38,632 nucleotides of DNA from Parcubacteria group bacterium Gr01-1014_29 (GTDB lineage Bacteria; Patescibacteriota; Minisyncoccia; Ryanbacterales; 2-02-FULL-48-12). Shown piece after piece: positions 14,132 through 21,777 of the stretch; the first letter of the stretch is position 1, and each line of letters begins with the position of its first letter. Both the position numbers and the translations under genes were made by a program. The stretch covers positions 1 to 38,632 of the forward strand of contig VMFT01000005.1 of NCBI GenBank assembly GCA_007376195.1, in the 5' to 3' direction. The notes under the pieces were generated by a model. That model ran no database searches, was not told the origin of the DNA, and saw only the letters and a program-made list of their open reading frames with translations.

Positions 14132-14461
14132 TTACCGACGGGGTATAAGGTATTCTGCCTCAAGACGTAGAGGGGTGATATCCTTAACGATGTCCTCCGG
14201 CATGAATACCACATATTGGTCTTCCTTGTCTTTTTTAATTCTCAAGACAAGAGAACCTGCTGTGGCATCCTGCACCTTTATCGGCAGGACGAAGACGTCA
14301 ACCACCTTTTCACAGGGCTTAAGATTTGCTGCATAATTCCAAGCCTGCATATGCAGGGCGTTGAGTTTTTGCGCTGGCTTGGCCTGCAAAACCGCCTCCA
14401 AAACAGCTCCCACTACAAAAGACCCAATAACAACCAACACAACATTAAACCATTTGACCAT
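14132..14461 (-). CDS. Small single-pass membrane protein, module 1
   Basis: 109 residues with GGAGGAGG upstream of the ATG. One N-terminal membrane helix (about 4-24, WFNVVLVVIGSFVVGAVLEAV), then about 85 residues that look like a compact alpha/beta domain outside the membrane (VDVFVLPIKVQDATAGSLVLRI). Unknown family. It has its own consensus promoter (14493-14520) and terminator (14083-14117). Confidence 0.75.
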   Translation of the reverse strand: MVKWFNVVLVVIGSFVVGAVLEAVLQAKPAQKLNALHMQAWNYAANLKPCEKVVDVFVLPIKVQDATAGSLVLRIKKDKEDQYVVFMPEDIVKDITPLRLEAEYLIPRR

Positions 14462-14492
14462 ACTGAATCCTCCTCCCTACAAATTTGTTTTC

Positions 14493-14550
14493 ATTATACA
14501 CAATTTATTCTATTTGTCAATAGTGCTGGTGTGAGGTGGAAGTGATAGTA
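14493..14550. promoter_or_regulatory. Divergent promoter block, module 1
   Basis: Leftward: TTGACA (14515-14520), 16 bases, TATAAT (14493-14498), a full consensus. Rightward: an extended -10 TGATAGTAT (14543-14551) ahead of hicB. The 31-bp block at 14514-14544 recurs at 15512-15542 with one base change, and its first 15 bp at 16720. Confidence 0.8.
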
Positions 14551-14557
14551 TATATTC

Positions 14558-14758
14558 ATGAAATATTTGATACTCCTGCGTAAAAGTGAATATGGATATG
14601 ATGTTCATGTACCCGCTTTACCGGGGTGCCACAGCCAGGGCGATACGGAACCGGAGGCATTAGAAAATGTTAAGGATGCTATTTCAACTTATCTAGGGAT
14701 GGAGGCGGACGAATCACATGGAGCGGAGGTTCGCGAGGTTGAGGTCACCATTGCGTAA
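14558..14758 (+). CDS. hicB: HicB-type antitoxin
   Basis: 66 residues. YLILLRKSEYGYDVHVPALPGC, then GDTEPEALENVKDAISTYL, is the partial RNase H fold of HicB, which binds and blocks HicA. The usual C-terminal DNA-binding domain is absent, so this short form may not autoregulate by itself. hicB precedes hicA by three bases. The leader is very short. Confidence 0.85.
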   Translation: MKYLILLRKSEYGYDVHVPALPGCHSQGDTEPEALENVKDAISTYLGMEADESHGAEVREVEVTIA

Positions 14759-14761
14759 CGT

Positions 14762-14977
14762 ATGCTTTTTACCGATGTCTCTGCAGAGCGTGCTATAAAA
14801 GCGTTTGAAAAAGGGGGATTTTGGTTGTACAAACACCGCGGAGCAAAGCACGCTGGGATGACAAATGGCACAAGAAAAATCACCATACCGCGGCACCCAC
14901 GTTTGAATCCCTACACGTTGAAAGGGATTATTCGTGATGCGGGTCTCATTGACGAGGAGTTTAAAAGATTGTTGTAA
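14762..14977 (+). CDS. hicA: HicA-type mRNA interferase toxin
   Basis: 71 residues with the small dsRBD-like HicA fold. AIKAFEKGGFWLYKHRGAKHAGM holds the conserved His region, KITIPRHPRLNPYTLKGIIRDAGL the P-x-H and C-terminal helix. HicA proteins cut mRNA when unbound. The toxin stop codon lies at the start of the next module's terminator (14976), so the module boundary is tight. Confidence 0.85.
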   Translation: MLFTDVSAERAIKAFEKGGFWLYKHRGAKHAGMTNGTRKITIPRHPRLNPYTLKGIIRDAGLIDEEFKRLL

Positions 14978-15010
14978 AAAAGCCCGGCCATAGGAGATGG
15001 CGCGGGCTGG
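14976..15010 (-). terminator. Module terminator, copy 2
   Basis: Same 35-base hairpin as 14083 with one change in the loop; serves the leftward gene at 15027. Confidence 0.85.
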
Positions 15011-15026
15011 GTAGGGTGTGGAAGTT

Positions 15027-15455
15027 CTAAAATTCTTCATCTTCGGGAGAGGCCCACGATTTGTCGGAGGTGCTCCAATCTTCGAACACATCATCGTCTT
15101 TCTTTGCCTCTTCCACTTCTGCCCTCAACATCGGATCAATGGCATATGCCCATGCCCGCTCTCCAAAGTATTCGAGAGCGGATTCCTCGGTGAGGAATAC
15201 GCCGTGCCATTGGTTTGTTATGTCGCTTACGTAGAAGTGATCCTCTACCATGGTGCCAGGATTTAAGAAGGAGGGACTGTCATAAAAAATTTTCACATCC
15301 TTTATCCCAAAAAACGGGCTGTCTTCCATGCGCTTGATTGTGTGCGGCTCATCCACCCCAATAGGTTTACAGTCTAAACTCATCATCCACCAGAATGTGT
15401 CTCCCACCTTTAAATGAGTGAGGAACTCCTCTACGCTGTCGATAACGTATGCCAT
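15027..15455 (-). CDS. Unknown acidic protein, module 2
   Basis: 142 residues from the ATG at 15455, chosen because GGAGG lies six bases upstream; an in-frame ATG at 15518 falls on the -35 of its own promoter. Soluble, no signal peptide. It has VGDTFWWMMSLD, two stretches reminiscent of small beta domains, and a strongly acidic tail (VEEAKKDDDVFEDW, ASPEDEEF). No family recognised. Confidence 0.72.
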   Translation of the reverse strand: MAYVIDSVEEFLTHLKVGDTFWWMMSLDCKPIGVDEPHTIKRMEDSPFFGIKDVKIFYDSPSFLNPGTMVEDHFYVSDITNQWHGVFLTEESALEYFGERAWAYAIDPMLRAEVEEAKKDDDVFEDWSTSDKSWASPEDEEF

Positions 15456-15490
15456 TATGGGCCTCCTTTTTCCCCCGCAAATTTGTTGTA

Positions 15491-15550
15491 AGTATATCCT
15501 ATTTTGTATGTTTGTCAATAGTGCTGGTGTGAGATGGAAGTGGTATTATG
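15491..15550. promoter_or_regulatory. Divergent promoter block, module 2
   Basis: Leftward: TTGACA (15513-15518), 16 bases, TATACT (15491-15496). Rightward: extended -10 TGGTATTAT (15541-15549) for the DUF5678 gene. Confidence 0.8.
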
Positions 15551-15555
15551 TGGTT

Positions 15556-15816
15556 ATGACAAAAGTAAGCGAGAAAACAAAACGGTCCTATGGACGTGTT
15601 AAGGGGCAGGGATATAAAAGTGTCAAGGTTCCCGTGATAGACGTAAAAAAATATGGCGGGTTGCAGGTTGCTATTGTGAATGGAAAAATAATCGCTGAAG
15701 GACGTACATGGGAAGAAGTACTGCAAAACACGCAAGAAAAATTTCCTGACACGCCTCTTAGTGAGATACGGGTGTTTTCTGTTCCAAAAAGTTTGCATGT
15801 TATTTACTATGCGTAA
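15556..15816 (+). CDS. DUF5678-like small protein
   Basis: 87 residues. VIDVKKYGGLQVAIVNGKIIAEGRTW, then EEVLQNTQEKFPD and VFSVPKSL, fits DUF5678, a small domain that commonly precedes retropepsin-like proteases in CPR and archaea. The N-terminus is basic. Its last codons overlap the start of the next gene (ATGCGTAA), suggesting translational coupling. It may be an antitoxin-like or substrate partner of the protease; that is inference from pairing only. Confidence 0.75.
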   Translation: MTKVSEKTKRSYGRVKGQGYKSVKVPVIDVKKYGGLQVAIVNGKIIAEGRTWEEVLQNTQEKFPDTPLSEIRVFSVPKSLHVIYYA

Positions 15817-16264
15817 ATCATGCTTGTTTTCATATGGTATTACCCTGCGAGATACCGGAGACGTGACGGTGTTTCCAGTTGCAGAAGTTCTCTTTCAACA
15901 TAATAAAGGTTGGATACCTGCTTTTTTACTAATAGATTCCGGGGCAACTATTTCTGCGCTGCCAAAAAGTGATGCATCGGTATTGGGTGTTGTGGCAGAA
16001 CAGGGCACTCATATGGCAGTGAAAGGTATTGGTGGCGCGCCTATTTCCGGATGGCGGCACGATATTCGAGTTAAATTGGGAAAGAATATGTTGAAAATCC
16101 CTCTTGTTTTTTTGGATGATTCGCAGGCACCGCGCGTGTTGGGGCGTGCTGGTGTATTTGAAAAATTTTTAGTTGTTTTTGAAGAAAGCAAACGTCGTAC
16201 GGGTTTGCTTGGAAAGCAAACCAAGGAGGCACAGATTGTTTCCGGTGTGCTTAATAAAATTTGA
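15809..16264 (+). CDS. Retropepsin-like aspartic protease
   Basis: 151 residues from the ATG at 15809, which overlaps the previous stop. LLIDSGATISALPKSDA holds the catalytic D-S-G motif of single-domain aspartic proteases, followed by the flap-like GIGGAPISGW and a second conserved hydrophobic stretch (PLVFLDDSQAPRVLGR). It would act as a homodimer. No signal or membrane segment is present, so it is probably cytoplasmic. It forms a two-gene unit with the DUF5678 gene. Confidence 0.82.
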   Translation: MRKSCLFSYGITLRDTGDVTVFPVAEVLFQHNKGWIPAFLLIDSGATISALPKSDASVLGVVAEQGTHMAVKGIGGAPISGWRHDIRVKLGKNMLKIPLVFLDDSQAPRVLGRAGVFEKFLVVFEESKRRTGLLGKQTKEAQIVSGVLNKI

Positions 16265-16270
16265 GAATAT

Positions 16271-16303
16271 AAAAAAGCCCGGCCATGGGAGATGGCTCGG
16301 GCG
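16271..16303 (-). terminator. Module terminator, copy 3
   Basis: Same hairpin as 14083 and 14976 with a GCTCGGGC variant on the right side. It lies 85 bases beyond the stop of the leftward gene at 16388. Confidence 0.8.
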
Positions 16304-16387
16304 GGCTTTAGAGGAGGCGAATATTTTGTCAGTTATTTATAGATAAAACATTATGAACGTGCGCCAAGATGCTAGAGTGTCCTTGTT

Positions 16388-16669
16388 TTATAAGCAATTC
16401 TTGGTGCGTTTTCTGGATGTGATGTCTATAAATATTCCAGTTTTGGCCCGACGGTTTACCTCGTACGCGTTGGCAATTTTAAGCGTTTCAAGCTCACAGG
16501 GTTCGCCATTCTTATCGATGAGTGCACAATCAAGCGCTTTGTTATACGCTATGTTCTCTAGAGGGACTCGTCCGTAACGTTGAATGGCAATGTTAAACGC
16601 AGTCAAGGTTGAATTATCGAAACTTTCTAATGCTAGTACCATAGCTGTTGCCAGTGTTTGTTCGTCCAT
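16388..16669 (-). CDS. Unknown small protein, module 3
   Basis: 93 residues with GGAGG seven bases before the ATG and a consensus promoter (16699-16726). Soluble, mostly helical N-terminal half (TLATAMVLALESFDNSTLTAFNIAIQRYG), basic C-terminus. No family recognised. Divergent from gyrB. Confidence 0.7.
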   Translation of the reverse strand: MDEQTLATAMVLALESFDNSTLTAFNIAIQRYGRVPLENIAYNKALDCALIDKNGEPCELETLKIANAYEVNRRAKTGIFIDITSRKRTKNCL

Positions 16670-16698
16670 TTTTTGACCTCCTAGTTTGATTTGTATTC

Positions 16699-16750
16699 AT
16701 TATGTACAATTTAGAACACTTGTCAATAGTGCTAGCGGAACGAAAAAATG
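16699..16750. promoter_or_regulatory. Divergent promoter block, module 3 / gyrB
   Basis: Leftward: TTGACA (16721-16726), 16 bases, CATAAT (16699-16704). Rightward: extended -10 TGCTAAAAT, ending about 11 bases before the gyrB ATG. Begins with the shared TTGTCAATAGTGCT. Confidence 0.75.
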
Positions 16751-16768
16751 CTAAAATAAACCTGTAGT

Positions 16769-19700
16769 ATGCCCAAAAAAGAGCCGAAAAATAAAAAAGT
16801 TGCAGAAGAAAAGTCTTCCGACTATGGGGCGAAGGATATTTTTGTTTTGGAAGGGTTGGATCCGGTGCGGAAGCGCCCGGGGATGTACATTGGTTCTACG
16901 GGACCGGATGGCCTACATCATTTGATTTGGGAGATCGTGGATAATTCAATAGACGAAGCGATGGCGGGATATGCAAAGAATATCGAAATCATTCTTCTTC
17001 CCAAAAACCGCGTTCAAGTATCAGATGACGGTCGTGGTATTCCTGTGGATACACATAAGCAGACAAAGAAGTCGGCGTTAGAGACCATTATGACAACGTT
17101 GCATGCCGGAGGGAAATTCGGTGGCGGGGCATATAAAGTATCGGGCGGGTTGCATGGCGTGGGCGCATCAGTGGTAAACGCGCTTTCGGTCTGGATGCGC
17201 GTGGAGGTATGCAAAGAGGGGGGCTTGTACGTGCAGGAGTATCAACGCGGAAAACCAAAAGCGGCTGTGAAAAAAATTGGAACGTGCGGGGCCAACAGTA
17301 CCACGGTTACATTTGAGCCGGACCAGGAAATTTTTAAGGAGATAGAAGAATATAATTGGAAACGCGTGCTCGACCGCCTGCGCCAGCAGTCGTACCTTAC
17401 GCGCGGCATTCGCATGACGCTCCGCGATGAGCGCAAAGATACGCCAACCAGCGGACAAGGCTACGGGTTTTACTTTGAAGGCGGTATTGCTTCATTTGTG
17501 AAATATCTCAACCGCGACTTAACGGCGGTGCATGATACGATTTTTTATGCCGCAAAGACCGTAAACGACATCCAGATAGAACTTGCGTTGCAGTATGCTG
17601 ATGATCTGCAGGCGCGCGAGATGGGGTTTGCGAACAACATTTACACACAGGAAGGCGGTATGCATATTACGGGCTTCCGTACGGCGCTTACCCGCGTGTT
17701 GAACGATTACGCCCGAAAGAATTCATACCTAAAGCAGGACGAAGAAAACCTTATCGGCGAAGATGTGCGTGAAGGTCTTACGGCCATTGTATCCTTGCGG
17801 CTTAAAGAAACGCAGTTTGAAGGCCAGACAAAGTCAAAGCTTGGCAATCCCGAAGCGCGTACGGCAGTTGAATCTTTTTTTGCGGAAGCATTTGGCGCGT
17901 ACCTTGAAGAAAATCCGGCTGACGCACGGGCCATTGCCGGAAAAGTGATCCTTGCCGCAAAAGCCCGCAAAGCCGCAAAAGCCGCAAAAGATACCATTTT
18001 ACGAAAGGGGATACTTGATGGCATGACGCTTCCCGGCAAGTTAGCCGATTGCCAGTCGAAAAGCGCGGAGGAGTCAGAACTCTTTTTGGTGGAGGGCGAC
18101 TCGGCTGGTGGTTGTTTTTCTGGAGATACAAAAATTGCACTTACCGATGGACGCGCCATTACATTTCAAGAACTTGTTGAGGAGTGTCAACAGGGAAAGA
18201 AAAATTATTGTTACACTATTGCCGAGAACGGGTCTATTGCTGTAGGAGATATTACTAATCCGCGCGTGACTAAAAAGAACACAAAAGTTGTTAAAGTTGT
18301 GCTCGATAATAGAGAGGAGATAACCTGTACTCCAGAGCATAAATTTATGCTCCATGACGGAACGTTTAAAGAAGCTCAACACCTTACTCAACATGATTCT
18401 TTAATGCCTCTCTATCGCAAGTATTCAGAAATTGCCGGAAATATCACTATCAGGGGGTATGAAATGATATTTGATCCGTCTAAGCATCGTTGGATATTTA
18501 CGCATATTCTTTCAGATGTCTATAATCTTCTCCGGGGAATATATGCTGAAGTACAGGGTCCCCATCGACATCATCAGGATTTTAATAAGATTAATAACAA
18601 TCCAGACAATCTCGTTCGGCTCTCTCGCGAGGAGCATTTAGAAACACATCGCAGATTAGTAAAATATACACTGCATAGACCTGATGTACTCGAGAAGGTG
18701 CGAGAGCTTCATAAAACTCCAGAATTCAGAGAGAAAATACGCAAGGCAATGACAACTCCCAAAATGCATAAACTATTGAGTGTACGAGCAAAGAAGCAGT
18801 GGGAAAATGCAGAATATAAGAAATTTATGATAGAGAAATTTCTTGATTTCTATCAGAAAAATGAAAGTTATAGAGAGGTTTCCCAAAAGATATTGGCGCA
18901 AGCACAGGAAGCATATTGGAGTAGCGAAGAGAATCGGCAAGAGCAAGCAAAGCGTGTGCGCGAGCATTTTAAGAATAATCCTGAGCGCAAAGTGTGGCTT
19001 GCTGATATTGCACAAAAACAATGGGATAATAAAAAACTTCGAATGTGGCGGAGTGAAAAAACAAAAGAGCAATGGACTCCGAAATTTCGCATGCAACGGA
19101 AAGTCGCTTATAACAAGACGTATTATGAACATTCAGTAGGAGCTTTGTATGAGATATATAGAACGAGAGGCAGTGTTGATTCTCAGGAATATGAAACACG
19201 AAGAAAAAAGACTCAAAATAAAAATTTGTTGAAGTATGATACTATTCTTGATCGGTTTTTTGCGGGCGATACAAGAGAGCTTACAACTGCAATCCAGAAT
19301 TACAACCACCGAATCAAGAGTGTAATGAGACTAGAAAAAAAGATTGATGTATACGATATTGAAGTTCCGGGTACGCATAATTTTGCACTTGCATCTGGCG
19401 TATTTGTGCACAATAGTGCAAAGGGCGCGCGGGATCGCCGCATACAGGCGATTTTGCCGCTGCGGGGAAAAATTTTGAATGTGGAGCGGGCGCGGCTTGA
19501 TAAAATGCTTGCCTCAAAAGAGATAAAGGCGCTTGTTATCGCGTTGGGGGCTGCCATCGCGGATGAGTTTAATCTTGAAAAAATCCGGTATCACAAAATC
19601 GTAATCATGACGGATGCCGATGTGGACGGCGCGCATATCAGGACGCTTCTTTTGACGCTATTTTACCGCTATTACCGGCCGGTGGTGGAGGCGGGGTATT

Positions 19701-20149
19701 TGTATATTGCCCAACCCCCGTTGTATAAAATAAGCAAAGGACGCGAATTCCGGTATGCATACACCGAAGCAGAAAAAGAAAAAGTTCTTGAAGAAATGCA
19801 GCACGTGCGCGAAGAAAAAAAGAAGGTTGGCAAAGGAACCACAAAAATAATGGTGGAAGAAGATGAGTCTAAAGATGCAAAAGAAGATGAAGTCATTACC
19901 AGCGAGGAAGGAATAGGCGAGATGTACAAGGGTTTCAACATCCAGCGCTATAAAGGTCTTGGTGAGATGAACCCCGATCAATTATGGGAGACTACCATGG
20001 ATCCGGCGCGTCGGGTGCTTCTGCAGGTAACGGTGCGCGATGCTCAAGAGGCCGACCACATTTTTGATATCCTTATGGGCGATGAAGTTGCGCCCCGAAA
20101 GTCCTTTATTCAAACCCATGCCAAAGCGGTGAAGAATTTGGATATTTAA
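16769..20149 (+). CDS. gyrB: DNA gyrase subunit B with an intein
   Basis: 1126 residues encode GyrB (692 after splicing) plus a 434-residue intein at 449-882. The GHKL ATPase has E55 and N59 (WEIVDNSIDEA), SDDGRGIP and GLHGVGASVVNAL. The Toprim acidic motif LVEGDSAGG (440-448) is split from SAKGARDRRIQAILPLRGKIL by the intein. The metal-binding DADVDGAHIRTL and C-terminal QRYKGLGEMNPDQLWETTMDP follow. An acidic/basic insert (EEKKKVGKG to KEDEVITSEEG) lengthens the tail domain. GyrB hydrolyses ATP to drive negative supercoiling with GyrA, which is not in this window. Active gyrase requires the intein to splice out. Confidence 0.96.
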   Translation: MPKKEPKNKKVAEEKSSDYGAKDIFVLEGLDPVRKRPGMYIGSTGPDGLHHLIWEIVDNSIDEAMAGYAKNIEIILLPKNRVQVSDDGRGIPVDTHKQTKKSALETIMTTLHAGGKFGGGAYKVSGGLHGVGASVVNALSVWMRVEVCKEGGLYVQEYQRGKPKAAVKKIGTCGANSTTVTFEPDQEIFKEIEEYNWKRVLDRLRQQSYLTRGIRMTLRDERKDTPTSGQGYGFYFEGGIASFVKYLNRDLTAVHDTIFYAAKTVNDIQIELALQYADDLQAREMGFANNIYTQEGGMHITGFRTALTRVLNDYARKNSYLKQDEENLIGEDVREGLTAIVSLRLKETQFEGQTKSKLGNPEARTAVESFFAEAFGAYLEENPADARAIAGKVILAAKARKAAKAAKDTILRKGILDGMTLPGKLADCQSKSAEESELFLVEGDSAGGCFSGDTKIALTDGRAITFQELVEECQQGKKNYCYTIAENGSIAVGDITNPRVTKKNTKVVKVVLDNREEITCTPEHKFMLHDGTFKEAQHLTQHDSLMPLYRKYSEIAGNITIRGYEMIFDPSKHRWIFTHILSDVYNLLRGIYAEVQGPHRHHQDFNKINNNPDNLVRLSREEHLETHRRLVKYTLHRPDVLEKVRELHKTPEFREKIRKAMTTPKMHKLLSVRAKKQWENAEYKKFMIEKFLDFYQKNESYREVSQKILAQAQEAYWSSEENRQEQAKRVREHFKNNPERKVWLADIAQKQWDNKKLRMWRSEKTKEQWTPKFRMQRKVAYNKTYYEHSVGALYEIYRTRGSVDSQEYETRRKKTQNKNLLKYDTILDRFFAGDTRELTTAIQNYNHRIKSVMRLEKKIDVYDIEVPGTHNFALASGVFVHNSAKGARDRRIQAILPLRGKILNVERARLDKMLASKEIKALVIALGAAIADEFNLEKIRYHKIVIMTDADVDGAHIRTLLLTLFYRYYRPVVEAGYLYIAQPPLYKISKGREFRYAYTEAEKEKVLEEMQHVREEKKKVGKGTTKIMVEEDESKDAKEDEVITSEEGIGEMYKGFNIQRYKGLGEMNPDQLWETTMDPARRVLLQVTVRDAQEADHIFDILMGDEVAPRKSFIQTHAKAVKNLDI
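18113..19414 (+). other. GyrB intein with HNH endonuclease
   Basis: Begins with Cys (block A CFSGDTKIALTDGR), block B ITCTPEHKFML, and ends VYDIEVPGTHNFALASGVFVHN before the +1 Ser. All splicing residues (C1, the block B T and H, the final His-Asn, Ser+1) are present, so splicing should work. The middle holds an HNH homing endonuclease (GPHRHHQDFNKINNNPDNLV with EHLETHRR). Several NUMOD3-like basic repeats (SVRAKKQWENAEYKK, RSEKTKEQWTPKFRM) probably bind DNA. Insertion in the Toprim EGDSAGG/S motif targets the most conserved point. The insert is visibly more AT-rich and uses more AGA codons than the surrounding gyrB. Confidence 0.94.
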
Positions 20150-20158
20150 GTTTGTATA

Positions 20159-20455
20159 ATGAACATATATATAAAATGGGGATTGAGAGGAGCGGCGTTG
20201 GGGTTACTTTTGTGGCTTACTGTTATTGGTATTCAGTTACTCTATGTTTTTGATATCATTGCATATACCAATATTGATGAAGGAACTATGCTGTTCATAG
20301 CTTCGCCATATTGTGGATATGCATGGGGGGATAGTGTTGAGGCACGAGCGTGGTGCTGGCTTTTTGCAGGCCATGTAACAAATATCGTAGGAGGATTTTT
20401 TGTCGGGGTAGTTAGTGTCCATATAAAGAACTTGTTGACATCACAGAAGAAGTAG
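20159..20455 (+). CDS. Small membrane protein
   Basis: 98 residues, starting nine bases after gyrB. There are two clear membrane segments (about 8-33 and 65-90) with a Cys-containing loop (ASPYCGYAWGDSVEARAWCW) between them. No family recognised. Probably read through from gyrB; a terminator follows. Confidence 0.65.
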   Translation: MNIYIKWGLRGAALGLLLWLTVIGIQLLYVFDIIAYTNIDEGTMLFIASPYCGYAWGDSVEARAWCWLFAGHVTNIVGGFFVGVVSVHIKNLLTSQKK

Positions 20456-20472
20456 AGTACTGTATAAGCTAT

Positions 20473-20490
20473 AAGGCCTGTGGGCCTTTT
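20473..20490 (+). terminator. Terminator between the membrane gene and secE
   Basis: AAGGCC, TGTG loop, GGCCTTTT. Confidence 0.7.
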
Positions 20491-20504
20491 AAGTTGGTAT
20501 TAGT

Positions 20505-20690
20505 ATGGTAGACAAATTTATAAATTATCTTCGCGACACCAAGACCGAACTCAAGCGGGTTGTTTGGCCTTCGCGCCAAGATACGATCCAATATACGCTT
20601 GCGGTGATCGGTATATCAGCGGCGGTTGCGATATTTTTGGGCGCGCTGGATATTTTATTTCAGTTTCTGTTGAAAACATTTATTTTGTAG
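20505..20690 (+). CDS. secE: Preprotein translocase subunit SecE
   Basis: 61 residues, the short bacterial form. The amphipathic helix FINYLRDTKTELKRVVWPSR, including the conserved W-P, is followed by one membrane segment (about 29-57). It stabilises SecY in the translocon. It begins a secE-nusG-rplK block. Confidence 0.93.
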   Translation: MVDKFINYLRDTKTELKRVVWPSRQDTIQYTLAVIGISAAVAIFLGALDILFQFLLKTFIL

Positions 20691-20700
20691 AAGTTAGGTG

Positions 20701-20746
20701 ATCCCTCGTCGCTTTGGTCGCTACGCTTCCAAAGCTCGCTCGGGAT
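20701..20746. repeat. Palindrome in the nusG leader
   Basis: ATCCC (20701-20705) pairs with GGGAT (20742-20746), and GCTTTGG (20711-20717) with CCAAAGC (20729-20735). A second inverted pair, AAAAATTA/TAATTTTT, lies before the nusG start. It may be a leader structure or a dispersed repeat. Confidence 0.55.
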
Positions 20747-20787
20747 GCTCAAAAATTATAGTCGTTTTACTCCTTAATTTTTGGCAC

Positions 20788-21333
20788 ATGCCAAAACAAA
20801 CATCAGAATTTGGAAAAAACTGGTATGCGGTGCATACGTATTCGGGCTATGAAGACGCGGTAGCCCGCAATTTGCGTCAGCGCATCGAATCTATGGGCAT
20901 GGAGGACAAGATTTTTAATGTGCTTGTGCCCACGGAAAAAAAGATAAAAATAAAAGGCGGCAAACGCCGCGTGGTGGAGGAAAAAATTTACCCCGGGTAT
21001 GTGCTGGTGGAGATGATTGTAACGGATGATTCATGGTATGTGATCCGCAACACGCCGCGTGTTACCGGGTTTGTCGGTTCAGGTACAACGCCGACACCGT
21101 TGAGCCAGGAAGAGATGGATGTGCTTCTTGGGCGCATGAATCAGGACGAGCCGCGGCACAAGATTGACTTAGTGGCGGGGGATGCGGTAAAAATTACTGA
21201 CGGGCCGTTTAAGGACTATGAAGGCCGTGTGTCGGAGGTTGACGAAGAACGGGGCAAGACAAAAGTGCTCGTTTCAATCTTTGGCCGTGAGACACCCGTG
21301 GAGTTGGACTTTTTACAGGTGGCGAAGATCTAA
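20788..21333 (+). CDS. nusG: Transcription antitermination factor NusG
   Basis: 181 residues from the ATG at 20788; an upstream extension would translate the palindrome. The NGN domain shows [20 protein letters not shown] and [15 protein letters not shown] precedes the linker. The KOW domain ([20 protein letters not shown]) is at the C-terminus. It binds RNA polymerase and couples it to Rho or the ribosome. Confidence 0.95.
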   Translation: MPKQTSEFGKNWYAVHTYSGYEDAVARNLRQRIESMGMEDKIFNVLVPTEKKIKIKGGKRRVVEEKIYPGYVLVEMIVTDDSWYVIRNTPRVTGFVGSGTTPTPLSQEEMDVLLGRMNQDEPRHKIDLVAGDAVKITDGPFKDYEGRVSEVDEERGKTKVLVSIFGRETPVELDFLQVAKI

Positions 21334-21335
21334 AA

Positions 21336-21758
21336 ATGAATAAACCAATTAAAACAATACTCAAGCTTCAGCTTCCAGCTGGCAAGGCGACGCCAGCTCC
21401 TCCTGTTGGCACTGCGTTAGGACCGCATGGCATCAACATCGGCGATTTTGTCAATAAATTTAATCAGGCAACAGCCGACAAGGGAGATGCAATTATTCCG
21501 GCAGAGGTCACCATCTACCAGGACAGAACGTTTGATTTTAAGCTCAAAACTCCGCCGGCGTCCGATTTGTTGCGTAAAGCAGCCGGTGTGGAAAAAGGGT
21601 CCGGAAACCCGCTTCGCAATAAAGTTGGCACCGTACCACGCGCAAAGATACGCGAAATTGCCGAGATAAAAATGGAAGATTTGAACGCGTATGATGTTGC
21701 CGCCGCTTCAAAAATAATTGAGGGCACGGCACGTTCAATGGGTATTGAGGTAAAATAA
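21336..21758 (+). CDS. rplK: 50S ribosomal protein L11
   Basis: 140 residues. [20 protein letters not shown] and [11 protein letters not shown] are the L11 N-terminal signature. The C-terminal rRNA-binding domain follows ([24 protein letters not shown]). It forms the GTPase-associated centre of the ribosome. Two bases separate it from nusG. The usual next gene, rplA, is not here. Confidence 0.96.
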   Translation: MNKPIKTILKLQLPAGKATPAPPVGTALGPHGINIGDFVNKFNQATADKGDAIIPAEVTIYQDRTFDFKLKTPPASDLLRKAAGVEKGSGNPLRNKVGTVPRAKIREIAEIKMEDLNAYDVAAASKIIEGTARSMGIEVK

Positions 21759-21777
21759 ATTACGTTTTGTGTTACCT

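Noticed and set aside
16769-20149. Frameshift or gene fusion explaining the overlong gyrB
   Set aside because: The extra residues have complete intein splice motifs at both ends and the flanks join precisely into the normal Toprim sequence.
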